Assembly: GCA_033064195.1 (NCBI GenBank)
Contig: JARBJD010000173.1
Coordinates: 1-64,000 of the forward strand
Reading direction: 5' to 3'
DNA: 64,000 bases
Source of the DNA: Blattamonas nauphoetae
Lineage: Eukaryota; Preaxostyla; Oxymonadida
The number at the start of each line of letters is the position of its first letter. The first letter of the stretch is position 1. The position numbers and the translations under genes were made by a program. The notes beneath the pieces were generated by a model, which saw nothing but the letters and a program-made list of their open reading frames with translations, was not told where the DNA came from and searched no databases. Of the stretch, positions 47,431 to 58,422 are shown in pieces.

Positions 47431-47984
47431 TGAACATCACTCTGAGGAGATCTGCGACGACTGGCCGGTTCTTGATCTGGCAGACATTAGCAACGAGAAG
47501 CATACAATTCACTTTTCAGGATTGTTGTCGAAGGTTGGTACTGGCTTTTCAGTGTTCATTTCACATGTTATTAAAGTCGGATTGTGTCTGTGACTTAGCT
47601 GCATTCGACATGCAAATCAGCTTCAAATAATGAAGTATAAACTGTCAAACATACATGATGATGGGTAGGTCAGCATTTCAAAATGAACTTCTCCAATCTT
47701 GAAGAGATCTCTGCATGCAACCGATCAGCCTGAAAGCGTCAATGCATTCGTCCTGCTCTGGCACGACACACATAAAGCAAAAGAAGATTAGACGATGAAG
47801 GGTGGAAGTGGATCAAATACTTGAGATTTGGACGGAAGAGAACAACAGGGTAGGGACATGAAAAAAGAGTTCATACAGGACGAGAACCACCCAACAGATA
47901 TATACATTTCGGCGAAAAGAGATCGGGATGTGTGTGATCGAGAATATGAGAGAGATGAGAAAGTTCTTTCGTTGGTTCATAACA

Positions 47985-48500
47985 GATCGAGAGTGGGAAA
48001 ACGAATGCGAAAGTTTTGAGAATGGGTGAATGGACAATGAGAAAAGATGAAGAAGAAGCATCAAACATGTCACTATTATGTTGTATGTTAAGTTATTTTG
48101 GAGAATAATGTCTGAATTTGAGAAAAAAAGCAGGATCGTGATTGCCCGCTCATCAGCAACATTCTGTTCATCGCAGAGCCTTTCTGAAAAGTTTAAACAA
48201 AAAATCGGATTGAAAAGAGAGAGAATCTGTGATCGTTGACAAAAATGTTTCAAAAACGAGAAAAAGTGCCGATGACCAACCTCGATCCCGGGACCGAGGG
48301 TTGAAAGTCCCGCGTTCTAACTCCCTAATCCACACATGTTCAAAAATTGATCCACCTTCAATCCCCTTGTCCTTGAGATTCTTCCCCTGTGGCCCGAGAT
48401 TTTCCCCTGTGATTGAGATTTTCCCCTGTGATTGAGATTCTCCCCTGTGATTGAGATCTTCCCCTGAGCTCGAGTTTTTCCCCTGAAAATTGAGGTACCC
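47985..48500 (-). repeat. Right terminal inverted repeat of D
   Basis: Inverted copy of 40266-40800. The two arms are so similar that the insertion is probably recent, although the DIRS element entered afterwards. Confidence 0.9.
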
Positions 48501-48599
48501 CTGAGAATCACCCAGATCAACTCGATATTGACTTTGTTACTGACTCGTTTATTCAAAGATACGAAATTACCTGAAGGTGTGAAATGTGTTACCTTAAAT

Positions 48600-50657
48600 T
48601 TAAGTTGATTCTAGCAATAGGGATGGAGTTTGAGTTGGGACTTCAAGATGGGGAATTTTCATCCAAATATGGAACATATGAGTGAGATCTTCCTCACTTG
48701 CAAACTCAGGAGCATTTATAGCAATTCGGAGAAGTATATCGAGGTGTTTGTTGGTGATTGATGAACGGGATGGAGTTTTGATGTGTTTCATCGAGCTGAA
48801 GGAGCTTTCAACAGGTACTGTCGTTATCGGGAGAATAGAAAGTATTTTATACATTTTTTGGAGAGTGTTGCATGATTGTAGATCTGGGTGGAGTGAGATA
48901 AAGACGGCGATATCGGAAAAACAAGACAGGTCAGAAGTTCGATTTTGCTGCAACGCGGTTTGCAATGATTGGATTTCTGTTCGAAGGTTGGAATGCTCAT
49001 CAGGTAAGAAGTAGTTCTTGAATTGTTTGATGACAACGGTGGATGAGGAGATGAGCAATTTGACATTTTTTGAGTCACGAATTTTGGCAAAAGTTAGGTT
49101 CCCAATCTGAGACCAGGGGGCAGTGTCTTTCATACGCATTTGAAAACACTGTATCAATATGTGTATGTATCGCAGCAGACTTTCCTTCACTTCCCGTCTC
49201 TCCTCCGTCTTCATTTTCACGTCAGCTCCAAATTGGTTACAGAAATGTAAGAACTGCACGTTAAAAGCCGCCGGGATTGACTTTAGGCGTAGATTTTGCT
49301 CTGTTCGATCGATCAGGAGAAGTAATTGTGAGTAGTCAAGCGTTTCCTCTTGAACTGCGACGCTAAACTGCTGAACTGGCTCCAAAATGTACACGAGTGA
49401 ACACAACTTAAAATAGTACAAACTCGTGTGAAACTGGTGATAGGGGTGGTCATGAGTGAAGGAATCGGCTTCTTTTCTGATTGCGGCCGAAATTTCGTGA
49501 AAATTCTGTTTTGTTTGCACAAGAAGTGGATATCTAGTCAGCCATCGAGTGTGGTTTGGTAATACTGGTAAATTAGCTGTTTTCCCATTGTCTTCGAGTG
49601 ACTTTGTGTATTCTAACAGGCGATTGGAGCTCGCCCGGAGCCAGGAAGCGATGTCTTCTGCGAGAGAGATGACGAAAGGGAAATCAGAATTGGAAGGATT
49701 CTTGAACGTGTCTTGAATGGCCAATTGTCCACGGTGAGCGGCACAATGAAAGCCAAGGATATTTGTGTTGTCTTTACGGGCTAGCGCCAAGATTCCTTTC
49801 GTTTTTCCGATATTCGCGGCATCTCCATCGAATCCAATTCCCACACAATTCTGAATTGATAGCCCATTTTTCTGTAGTAATTCTTTGAGTTTTTGACATT
49901 GGATGCTGCCAGTGGCCCGAGAAATAGTGGGCACGAGACCGAGAAGAAAAGTTTCAACCAGACCATTCACAGTACAGAATTGAATAATAACAGAGAGTTG
50001 TTTGGTGACCGTCAGATCCTGAGAAGTATCGAGCATGACTGAGAAGAATCCACACTTTTGGACCCGATCTAGTGTGGTATTGTGGTAGAAACTGTCGAGA
50101 ATCGTGATGAGTTTGTAGAACGAGTCTGGAGAAGTGAGAGATGGAAACTGTGGTTTTGATACTTGGTGACACTGGTCCATTCGAGAAATGATGTTTGCAA
50201 AGAGATGGTTCGCTATCATTTTCTTTGCAACGAAATGAGCCCAGATCAATCTTGATCTGACGTGAAGAAAATAATCTGAGAGCGGTGAGGAAGGTGAAGG
50301 ACTGACAGAAAAATCTTTGTCGAGATATTGCAGGGCAATATAGTGTCTTTTCCTCTCGACGTGTCGTTGGAGGTGGGTTGATGTTGTGGGGAATGCTGGT
50401 ATTGTTACATATGGAACTGATTCTGAGAGATGGGAAGCCCAATATGCGGCACAAATCACACATAGGACTCCTGTACCTGCTTGGAGTTGAAAAATCGACT
50501 CGTTTCGGTGGGGGTGTCTGAATTTTGGCCATGAACTCCAACGCTCAATATCAACCCGAAGATCTTCCTCTTGAATCTTTGATCCAGCATACGCCAGCTC
50601 CAAATCCCATTCTACATCATCTTCATAGATCGGACCAGCAGTCTTGTAATCATTCAT
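48600..50657 (-). CDS. hAT-superfamily transposase, 685 residues, intact
   Basis: One uninterrupted frame. A BED/zinc-finger-like segment lies at residues 66-105 (CVICAAYW...HLQRHVERKRH). The RNase H-like core follows: LDTSQDLTVTKQLSVI (about 209-224), GFDGDAANIG (275-284) and FHCAAHRGQLAIQD (303-316). The C-terminal dimerisation motif is PITTVPVESSFSSMKHIKT. Length and motif order fit hAT transposases of the zinc-finger/DUF4371-like branch. I could not find convincing 8-bp duplications or terminal repeats around it; C3 lies about 85 bases from the stop codon and may have entered its flank. It is a candidate source of the enzyme that moves elements G and H, which have 8-bp duplications. Confidence 0.88.
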   Translation of the reverse strand: MNDYKTAGPIYEDDVEWDLELAYAGSKIQEEDLRVDIERWSSWPKFRHPHRNESIFQLQAGTGVLCVICAAYWASHLSESVPYVTIPAFPTTSTHLQRHVERKRHYIALQYLDKDFSVSPSPSSPLSDYFLHVRSRLIWAHFVAKKMIANHLFANIISRMDQCHQVSKPQFPSLTSPDSFYKLITILDSFYHNTTLDRVQKCGFFSVMLDTSQDLTVTKQLSVIIQFCTVNGLVETFLLGLVPTISRATGSIQCQKLKELLQKNGLSIQNCVGIGFDGDAANIGKTKGILALARKDNTNILGFHCAAHRGQLAIQDTFKNPSNSDFPFVISLAEDIASWLRASSNRLLEYTKSLEDNGKTANLPVLPNHTRWLTRYPLLVQTKQNFHEISAAIRKEADSFTHDHPYHQFHTSLYYFKLCSLVYILEPVQQFSVAVQEETLDYSQLLLLIDRTEQNLRLKSIPAAFNVQFLHFCNQFGADVKMKTEERREVKESLLRYIHILIQCFQMRMKDTAPWSQIGNLTFAKIRDSKNVKLLISSSTVVIKQFKNYFLPDEHSNLRTEIQSLQTALQQNRTSDLSCFSDIAVFISLHPDLQSCNTLQKMYKILSILPITTVPVESSFSSMKHIKTPSRSSITNKHLDILLRIAINAPEFASEEDLTHMFHIWMKIPHLEVPTQTPSLLLEST

Positions 50658-51012
50658 GGCAAAAAAATCAGAATCAACTTTTGGGCGAATTTTGGCAAAC
50701 TTTTTTGAGATAACCAGGACACTATTTCATTCCAAAATCTGTGAGTGATCACTTCATGAAAATCAAAACTACAGAGATTTTTCTTTTTTCCAAAAAGCAT
50801 CTATATATTGAGATCACCATTTTTGTGATCTAAAAATAGAGATGTCGATGACCGGATCTGACCGGATTGATCCAATCTCCAAAACCCCTGTCTGTCGATC
50901 AAACCGTTCTTCAAATCTGTTCGCTCCAATGACAACCAGAACCCGATTTACTTAAAAAAGAAGATAATTTTAATTCAGAAAAAGGAGAAAGATGTAAAGA
51001 ATCAATGCAATA
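50658..51012. other. hAT 5' flank
   Basis: No gene. A TAGAGATGTCGATGACCGG block at 50841 resembles the start of a hAT terminal repeat but points away from the transposase, and no partner was found. The remainder is AT-rich. Confidence 0.35.
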
Positions 51013-52229
51013 CTATATTTCTGATTTGATGACCATGTGTTCTGTGAAGAAGGTTTCCTCCGGACCCTCGATCTTGACGGTCACCCAATTAACATCTAAA
51101 AACTCCGCATTTGTTTTGGAGTCCACAGGAAGTGAATAGCTGAGGTCGGTTGTGTCCAGCAGATACGCATATGGGAGGTAATTCAATGATTCAATCTGTA
51201 AATACGTTTTTTGGTACTCAAGCTGCTTAAAGTTGGTGTTCATCTCGATTTCTTGGTCATAGCAACGTGGAGACACAAATACTTTGAATTTGTCTTTTGC
51301 ACAGTGGAAGAGCTGGTTGGATGAGGTGTAGAATTGGACGGTCAACTTTCCTTTCTCTGTCCGGATCCCAAAAACCGTTGGGACCATCGATTTCCAATCA
51401 GGTTCCCTCTGGATGCTTGAGGTTGAAGTGGTGAGCGACCCCCCTGGTGGTGTGAATCTGAACGTGACGCCTTTGTTGATGAGGTTGTACATCGCATAGG
51501 CATCAAGAGTGCCGAAATCAACATACGCTGATGTGGGAGAACGGAAAATCGATTGTTTCAGGCATGTGCCACTCCGGGTTCTTACTGTCGATAAACCGGT
51601 GAGTGTCAACGGATTGGTTTGACTGTAAGCACTCAAATCGATGAAATCATAAACAAGGAGATCCGGGTCGTTATTTAAGACTTCAAGAGAATCAATTTCT
51701 CCTTTATCAACGTGAACGACGGCTCCTGTTTCAGTTGTTTCGTCGAAACAGTGTGACGAAACATTGAGGGCTTCATACTCTTTCAAAGACGGATAGAGTG
51801 GATTGTTAAGTACAATCTCTCCCGTAAGAGTGGCTTCCGATAATATTTTGATAAGATAAGGTCTTTGTTCATTAGTGCCGACAGGTGTTCTGTCGCTGAG
51901 AATAGAAAGGCGGAGCGTCACAGTAAGGTGCATGTGAGAAGATCCTTCGAGAACGAAGGTTCCGTGACCATGTAAAACCGGTTTATCTGTCGGTAATTGT
52001 CCCCCAATCGTGAGTTCGTGTGTCTTTTGAGTGGATGAGGTATTTTGGAATCGATGGTCTTGAGTGTGGAGATATTGCGTGAAGAACTGAAAATTTGGTC
52101 GATCGAGTGGCATGGATGGAGTTTTGTGCAGTAATCGTTTGGGAGGCTATCCCACTTCAAGAATTCCTCAGTGGCAGAGAAAGTTTCTGAAGCACGAAGT
52201 GTATAGAGAAGAAAAATTAAAGAAATCAT
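51013..52229 (-). pseudogene. Secreted protein, third paralogue, one frameshift
   Basis: The start at 52229 gives a signal peptide (MISLIFLLYTLRASETFSAT) and a cysteine pair (YCTKLHPCHSID). Near 52030-52070 the natural reading passes into the frame of a 366-codon stretch (HELTIGGQLPTDKPVLHGHG; GTFVLEGSSHMHLTVTLRLS). It ends TEHMVIKSEI. The strand-rich body (LLVYDFIDLSAYSQTNPLTL; FRFTPPGGSLTTSTSSIQ) and layout parallel the genes at 24.8 and 28.6 kb. The C-terminus is not hydrophobic. Whether the frame change is an intron or a base error is open; no good donor-acceptor pair was seen. Confidence 0.6.
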
Positions 52230-52448
52230 TGTTGTTTTTGATCAATGGAAAAAGAGTATTTTGGGTTCGAACTGATCAATGGGTCTGGAATGAAAACGTT
52301 GACAATGATGGACAACTTGTCGCCTCCCCGATGAAATATTTTACTCCATAGACACTTCACTCCTCCATCACTATGATTGGGACATAAATTGAGAAGAAGA
52401 TAGCGAATGACGAAAATTCGAAGTTTTTGATCGAAAGAACACTGACAA

Positions 52449-55400
52449 TTAAAGTGAAACGCACAATTCTCTCTTACTGTTCAACACAAAATCATCTTCA
52501 AACCGATCGAATTCATGGTCATCGTTTTGGTGAACGTGTTCGTCGATGAGATGGTCAAAACAATCGAAGTCATGAGACTCGTCACGGGAGGGAGCAACGA
52601 TGAATCCATTGTTGAGATTGATTCGGGAGAGAATCTGCAAAACAGCCGGACGGCGTGCATTCGCTCCTTTCCATTTGTTCAGAACTGTCATCGAGAGTTG
52701 GTCAAGAGCAAGGTGGCATCTGTCTTCCAGTCCTTCCTCAGACAGAGTGTACACTATCTGTCTCACAAGTGGGTTGGATCGATTCTTCCTCTTTTTGAAC
52801 ATGTCACAAAACTTTGGGTACAGATCAAGCGATGACGGGATTGCATCCAGACGAATAAGAGCGATGGAGAGCACGGAGAGAAGAGGGGAGTGAGGAGGGG
52901 TGGAGAGTGTGGATGGAGTTCCGGTGTTGAAGAGAGACAGAAAGAGAAAGACGAACGAGTTCAGGTTTTGTGAGTGTTCGTCCCGCAAAAATGGAATCTC
53001 AATTCTGTCAGGTGAGGAAGGCACGACAATTGTGAGAATTCGAGCGAGGAAGGGAGCGAGTGAGATGAGTGTGGAAGAAGATATGTCAGCAGGGTCGTCT
53101 GGAAGGATCATTTTGCAGAGAATGAGGAAGAGCTGTTGGGGTGTTGGGAGTCTGTCCTTCTGAGCGAGACTGATCTGATAGTACCCGGATAAACCCGTTA
53201 AGTCGGATAAACCCGTTACCAACATACCCCACTTCACAATGATCATTTTGTTCTGACGACTGATATGTTGTGTGGAAAAGAAAGTAATCGGTAGAATTCT
53301 GAAATGATTGGTCTCTTGTTCAGATGTTTGATCGACGTCTATGGGTCATTTCAAATCGATGAATGACCAGCCACGACACCCCGCATGTGATGCTGAGTAC
53401 AAAGAGGTTGCATCTCAATGTACCATCCCTTGGACGCCTGGGAAGACATTGGCTAAGTTCCGAGCACATTTCGACTTACATTTTTCTCATTCCATTTCAC
53501 AATCATTCTTTCAACAGTGACTCCTATTTTAAAAATAATGAAGAGAGTAATGAACAGGAAGTGGAAGGATAATTTTAGTGAAGAGGGGGGACTGCTATGC
53601 TCATGTGGAATGGTTCACGGGTTTATCCGCTCTAACGGGTTTGTCCGGGTACTATGAGATGAGTCATTGGATGTCTGAGTTCGAGAGAAGGCTGCGCTTC
53701 CTTTCTCCAAAATGAGACAGACAATCTCTGTTGTTTCCTTGGCGATGTCAGAAATCAATTTCTCGTTCATTCCTGGAAGAAGCCGAGAAAGTGAGATTGT
53801 GTTGTCTGATTTAGAGGTGATACTGTGGAATTCAGAAGAAAGAACGAAGTCATTTCGAGGAGACAGAGTCTGCTGTGGGTGGAGGATGGAAGTGAGAAGG
53901 ATGGAGGCGACGATAGACGAGAGTGGTTGTTTGGTGACGGATGATTGGTGAATGCCTCTGAAAGGAGCAGTGGCTCTGCTGATCGAGAATGGTGTTGGGG
54001 TGTTTTGCGTTCGAACTTCGATCTGCTGGAGGTCGAGCAGGATGGAGCGAAGAAGAGAGGGATCTGTTGTCACAGCGAGTGAGACCAGAGAATCGACGAA
54101 AGGTGTTGGGTCGAACGACTCGGCACTCATCAGAACTCGAAATATTTGCAAACAAGAATTCACAATCTGCGATGTCATCTCGTCCCTTCCCACAACACAT
54201 CCCTCCTCCATCCCTCCCCGACGACACACAGCCATCCCACGAAGTGTGCTGAGCACAAGTTCACACATTTCCCGTTTCGGCTGGATATTGAATAATCTGG
54301 GAGCGGAAGGTGGAAGGATGTGGGTCTCCACAGTTTTGCCAATGTGCTCCAAAGCGACAGAAACCAACGGAAGATTGTTGAAATGCCCGACAACCTCGAC
54401 TACGCGGTCGAAGGCAGCAGGATTCGAGGCGAGGTGGAGGTCGAGGGTTGGGGTGGATCTGATTCTGTGGATTGATAAGAGGAACAGTGCTTGTGTGTCG
54501 TTCTCAGCTTGAATCAGCTCGTTTGCGACGTTTGGAATGTTTGTTGAAACAACAGCTAGCTGCGTCAGAAGCTTCCATCTCCCCTCGCCCTCTGCTGTCC
54601 TCAGCCTCTCCACGATTGACATCTCGAATGGTGATGCACGTGAGATTGGAGGTCCCAAGGAAGGACGTCTGGGATTGATGGATGTGAGGATCTTGGCCGT
54701 TTTGTGCATTTCGGTGAGGAGAGCGATTGGAGTGTTGTAGGACTTCACTGTCGCCATCTCCACCAAGCATTCCACCATTCGATCGAGAGAGCCGTGTGTG
54801 TTCTTTGTCCGATAAAATGTGTTGAACGATGACAAGAACTGGATTTGTGAGTCTGTTTTAAGAAATGGGAAGAGATGGACACAAACGGTGTCTCTTCTCT
54901 CCTGATCGACCAGTTCCACACTCAATTCTTTTGGATAACGGTGGAAAGCGAGTCTGATTTCGATGTCAGCCAGTGTTGTCAGTCCAACCAGTGCAGATGG
55001 TTGGCTAGGGTCGTTCCACACGCTTGGCTGTTGTGACAATCTGCACAGCTCGGGAGAGAAGAAGGGGAAGGAGTGAGGGAGTGTCGTGATCGAGTGAAGT
55101 GCGTTCACAAGACAGCCAGCGAAAGGAATCCCAAGTGTTCTTCTGATGCTAAATCTCAGTTTGGGGATCGAGTGATCAGAGCGAGACTTCAACATCACAC
55201 AACGGCCTGCTTTATGACAAATCGACTGACTTGGACGATTCCTGCGGTCCGAGTCTCTCGACACCTGATGATGCTGTGGAGAAAATACATCGTTGAGAGG
55301 GAATATCGGTGGAGTGGCAAAGAGGAGTGCCTTGGTTTGGGGTGTGGACAGGCTAAACTGGTTCGAGAAGACCGACACAGCAGCATTCGAGAGTTCGTCG

Positions 55401-57870
55401 TTCGTGCTCGCAGCAGAGAGAACGAGGAGAGTGAGAAGAAAGGACTGGATTGAGTTGAAGGCATCGCGTGGCAGCGTCAGATCCATCTTCACTTCTGGGC
55501 ATGGGTTCGGTATGTAGGGCCTGGTTCGGAACGTAGGGCACAGGTTCGGTATGTAGGGTCTGGTTCGGTATGTAGGGCACGGAGATGATATGAGACGAAT
55601 TGAGTTTTCAAGGGTAGTGACGATGATATTGTGGTCTGGTTTTGTTCTTTGACTCTGATCTGGTGCAATTCTCTTCTTTCTCAACAAAAAGGTGAGAGAA
55701 ACAAATGAATGAAGAGTGAAATGGAAAATATATGAAAATCCACATCAAAGTGGTCGAGATTTTTCTGTCCAGTGCTGACAACATCTCCTTGATTGTTAGA
55801 TCTGTCAACTTTCAGGTCAACTCGCTTTTGAGTTTCTAGTCGTCAAACTGAATCATGAAACGGATAATCCAGTTTAGATGAGAACAATAAGTGAAATTGA
55901 GAAAGATTATATGAAATTGAGTCAGATCCACTGCCAGATCTGTCCTTCCAAGAAAAGGCCTCAATTCTCCTTCGAGTATGGTGTACTTCTCTTTTTAATA
56001 TATTACGTTCCCTTTAAACTCACATGTTAGTTGTGATATTTCAATGATTCACATGATGAGATGAAAATGAGAAAGAAAACGTCAATTCTGACCCATCACA
56101 CAATTGTGTCGGTTTCATTTCTTAACAATCAAATTTCAATTTATCATGTCTCCTTCTACCTTTAAATCATCAATTGAATGTGATTGTTTGACGGTAGTTG
56201 TTCATATCTTATCATAGAAACAGAAAAGCGACAAACTTTGAATGTGTAGGTTGATCCTCTGTTCCATCGAGTTGAACTCATGATCGCATAAAACTCTCAG
56301 ATAGTGTGTAACTTCTCGGTATTCACTGTATCGTGATATTTCTGCATTTTAGACTGCCAAACTTAGCTTGAAAAACCAGAAAGACCTACGTTCCGAACCA
56401 GGCCCTACGTTCCGAACCCATGCCCACTTCTGCAATCGTGTTGAGCAGCACGACCCAATTCTGTGTCGCTCGACCAAAGTCCAGACAGTGCGGTTCGGAT
56501 GACGAGTCTGATACCACTCGACCTGTCATCACGACTGTCGACAGTGCGATGTCCAAAATGTGTCCTGTGTGCTTCTTGACGAGGCGGCGGAAGAAGGCAG
56601 GGTTTGTGCTGGCCATGCGGATGAAGGAGCTGGCAGTATCGGTGAACGAGCGAGGGGAGAGGAGGGAATGAAGAGGGAATCGAGTGTCGAGAAGCGGTTC
56701 GCTGAGTTTTGTGAAGAGAGGAGATGAAGACTGGCTGAGTGTGGAGATGAGGTTGACGTGTCGATCGTGACGGATGAGAGTGTCGGAGAGAGAAGGTGAT
56801 ACAGCGATCAGTTCGAGAAACGAGTCGATGAGGTCGGGATGGGCTGAAGGAGTGATGAAAGAGTGATGAACGATCAAAATGACACACCATTCAGAAATGT
56901 GGCAGTGTGTTGGAGGCATTGAGACAGGTGATTCTTGGAAAGGTCTCTGTTGTCGATTTCTTGAAGACGTGTCAGCGGGTGGAGAAGATTGATGAAGGCA
57001 GCAATTCTCTCCACTGGATCCTGAAGTGATTGAAAAAAAAAGAAAAATCCAAACTGTGTGATTTTGGGAGATTTCCACGATTTGTTCGAAGAGACGGTAA
57101 TGATCGTTTGACAAATGATGGATGAACAGAGAATGGGAAAGGGCTTTGGTCAAGGACGGGAAGTTGGCGACGATCGTTTGAAAAATGACATCACCACAAC
57201 CAATGATGGAACAGGCCAACATTTCACAGCAGAGGATCTGGAGAAGCGGCCCAAATGAAGATTGACGATTTTGTCTGTGTTTAATGAGATATGGGAGAGG
57301 ATCGCAGAGAAAGCTGCGGAAAATGGAGGTAAGGTCATCTGTGAGAGATACAATCGGGGACAGGGGACATAGTTTAGAAATTGTGACAAGTTGTTCAAGA
57401 TGGCGATGGTCGGTGTGATTGAGTTGGACTTTTTTGAGAATTGAATGAGAGAGACCAGATGAGTGGAAGAGAGTGATTATATCTTCATCAGATGACACTA
57501 AAACAATCATGCAGGGAGAAACAGACCGATTTGGAGGATGAACTCAATCTCGACGTCCTGAGGATAAAAACATGAAATGTGAAGACTCCGGAATGGAAAG
57601 AGCGAACTTTAATAGCCTGTAGAGAAAATGAAGCACCGAAACGATGAAGGAGATCATTTCGTTGTTCCTCAGTCACGTGGTTTAAATATCCTGAAGACAG
57701 ATAGAATGATCGAAAACGACATAAAAACACACTCCGCAGAAGAGCAATGAGAGATCTTTGAAGTGATTGAGGATCATTCTCGTTTATACCTGAATATGAA
57801 GCGAGAAGTTCATCGAATCGTTCGATCGGACTATTCTCGGCTGCTGTGACAGATAGATCATTTTATTTGC
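52449..57870 (-). CDS. Long ARM/HEAT-like protein gene interrupted by elements G and F
   Basis: Pieces in order on the minus strand: ENSPIERFDELLASYSG (about 57830), GYLNHVTEEQRNDLLHRFGA, DVEIEFILQI, VSSDEDIITLFHSSGLSHSI, an exon DPVERIAAFINLLHPLTRLQ (about 57020), HPDLIDSFLELIAVSPSLSD, and QNWVVLLNTIAEV up to element G. After G: KMDLTLPRDAFNSIQSFLLT to QTSNDSS at element F. After F: QISLAQKDRLPTPQQLFLIL to RELCVSL (stop 52449). Introns are 30-50 bases, such as GTCTGT...TTTTAG and GTGTGT...TTCAG. With both elements set aside, about 1,200 codons of alpha-solenoid remain open. The C-terminal block RQIVYTLSEEGLEDRCHLAL recurs at 27.45 kb. The protein likely serves as a scaffold; its N-terminal start was not pinned down. 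Confidence 0.7.
53179..53654. mobile_element. Element F: 476-bp MITE, 3-bp target duplication
   Basis: The ends begin TAGTACCCGGAYAAACCCGTTA, and each inverted repeat contains the unit CGGAYAAACCCGT twice (18-19 bp spacing). TGA is duplicated at 53176-53178 and 53655-53657. On the gene strand the join TCATCTCAG reads in frame as SSQISLAQK. No coding capacity. A T-N-A-type 3-bp duplication would suit PIF/Harbinger, but the family is not proven. Confidence 0.85.
55498..56424. mobile_element. Element G: 927-bp element, 8-bp target duplication
   Basis: The ends begin GGCATGGGTTCGG. The left repeat holds four units of GGTTCGGWAYGTAGGGC at about 20 bp spacing, the right two. CACTTCTG is duplicated at 55490-55497 and 56425-56432. 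It lies in an exon of the ARM-like gene, and the join NTIAEV/KMDLTLP is in frame. The interior is AT-rich with no long frame. The GGCATGRG ends and 8-bp duplication are shared with element H; 8 bp is the hAT length. Confidence 0.9.
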
Positions 57871-58199
57871 TCATTTTTGTAAACGAAGAGGCAGGGACAA
57901 CTGATTTTGTCTGCACAGCAGGATCTATGAGTGGAGAAAGAAGGAGGAGACTTTGTAGGGTATGGGTTGATCAACGTCTTTGATGCCATGACCGTATTGG
58001 AATGTCTCTTGAGTTGTCGTTATTGATTTCAGAACATTTCACAACCTTAATCACACTCAAAGCTGGGATATTCTCTCACAACAGAACAGAATCATCTCTC
58101 TAATCCCTATCGTTGAATGGTGATCTGATGACTGCATCTCTCTCGTCGCAGTCACTGTCATCGCGGTGAATCTCGTCGGATGGATACCACAGCGGGACT
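57871..58199. other. Intergenic stretch
   Basis: No supported gene between the start of the ARM-like gene and the duplicated C-terminal exon. Confidence 0.4.
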
Positions 58200-58395
58200 G
58201 TGGATGGAAATAACAAACAGACATTGTGTTGTGAGGATGGATTGATGTGTTCGACTCGCACAGCTGAGCATCCATCCACTGCCACCAACTCTCTCCTCCT
58301 CACTTTTCAAGAAGCGAGATGCGCTTCGATTCCGATTTCATCATAAACGCCATTGCTCAACAAACGATGATGGTGATTGTGTTGTGAAGAATGAA
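58200..58395 (+). pseudogene. Duplicated last exon of the 14.9-18.4 kb ARM-like gene
   Basis: The plus-strand reading IHPLPPTLSSSLFKKRDALR, RFRFHHKRHCSTNDDGDC and a stop near 58393 matches, with few changes, the end of the gene at about 18245-18372. The convergent SPRY exon follows in both places at the same short distance. Upstream of about 58250 the similarity fades and no preceding exons were found, so this is a leftover of a segmental copy. Confidence 0.65.
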
Positions 58396-58422
58396 GAATG
58401 AAAATCGATGAACGATGACGAT

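Larger units (their letters stand above)
40266..48500. mobile_element. Element D: 8.2-kb MULE-like element with ~520-bp terminal inverted repeats
   Basis: The inverted repeats 40266-40800 and 47985-48500 are nearly identical and begin GGGT(GT/AC)CTCAATTTTCAGG. CTGAGAATC (9 bp) is duplicated at 40257-40265 and 48501-48509, exactly within the right end of C3. A 19-bp unit (CAGGGGAAAATCTCAATCA) is tandemly repeated about seven times at the left end and six at the right. The interior holds ABC-transporter remains and other host-like exons on the minus strand, and a DIRS element. No D transposase was found, so mobilisation in trans is inferred. The 9-bp duplication, long inverted repeats and captured gene fit a Pack-MULE. 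Confidence 0.88.
39821..48513. mobile_element. Element C3 (C family), split by element D
   Basis: Left end GGGTGATTCTCAGTGAAATA at 39821. The body runs to 40265, and the last four bases of the right end (ACCC) are at 48510-48513, displaced by the 8.2-kb element D. AGAT is duplicated outside (39817-39820, 48514-48517). Without D the element is about 450 bp with ends matching C1 and C2, and it shares their subterminal blocks (CAAAAAGTGTGCAAAAATGT; GACGCACCATAGTG-type). Non-autonomous, no coding capacity. Confidence 0.88.

Noticed and set aside
40266-48500. Element D as a Polinton/Maverick
   Set aside because: Long inverted repeats fit, but the duplication is 9 bp rather than 6, and no polymerase B, integrase, packaging ATPase or capsid gene is visible.
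50841-50860. TAGAGATGTCGATGACCGG as the terminal repeat of the hAT element
   Set aside because: It faces away from the transposase and no inverted partner or 8-bp duplication was found.
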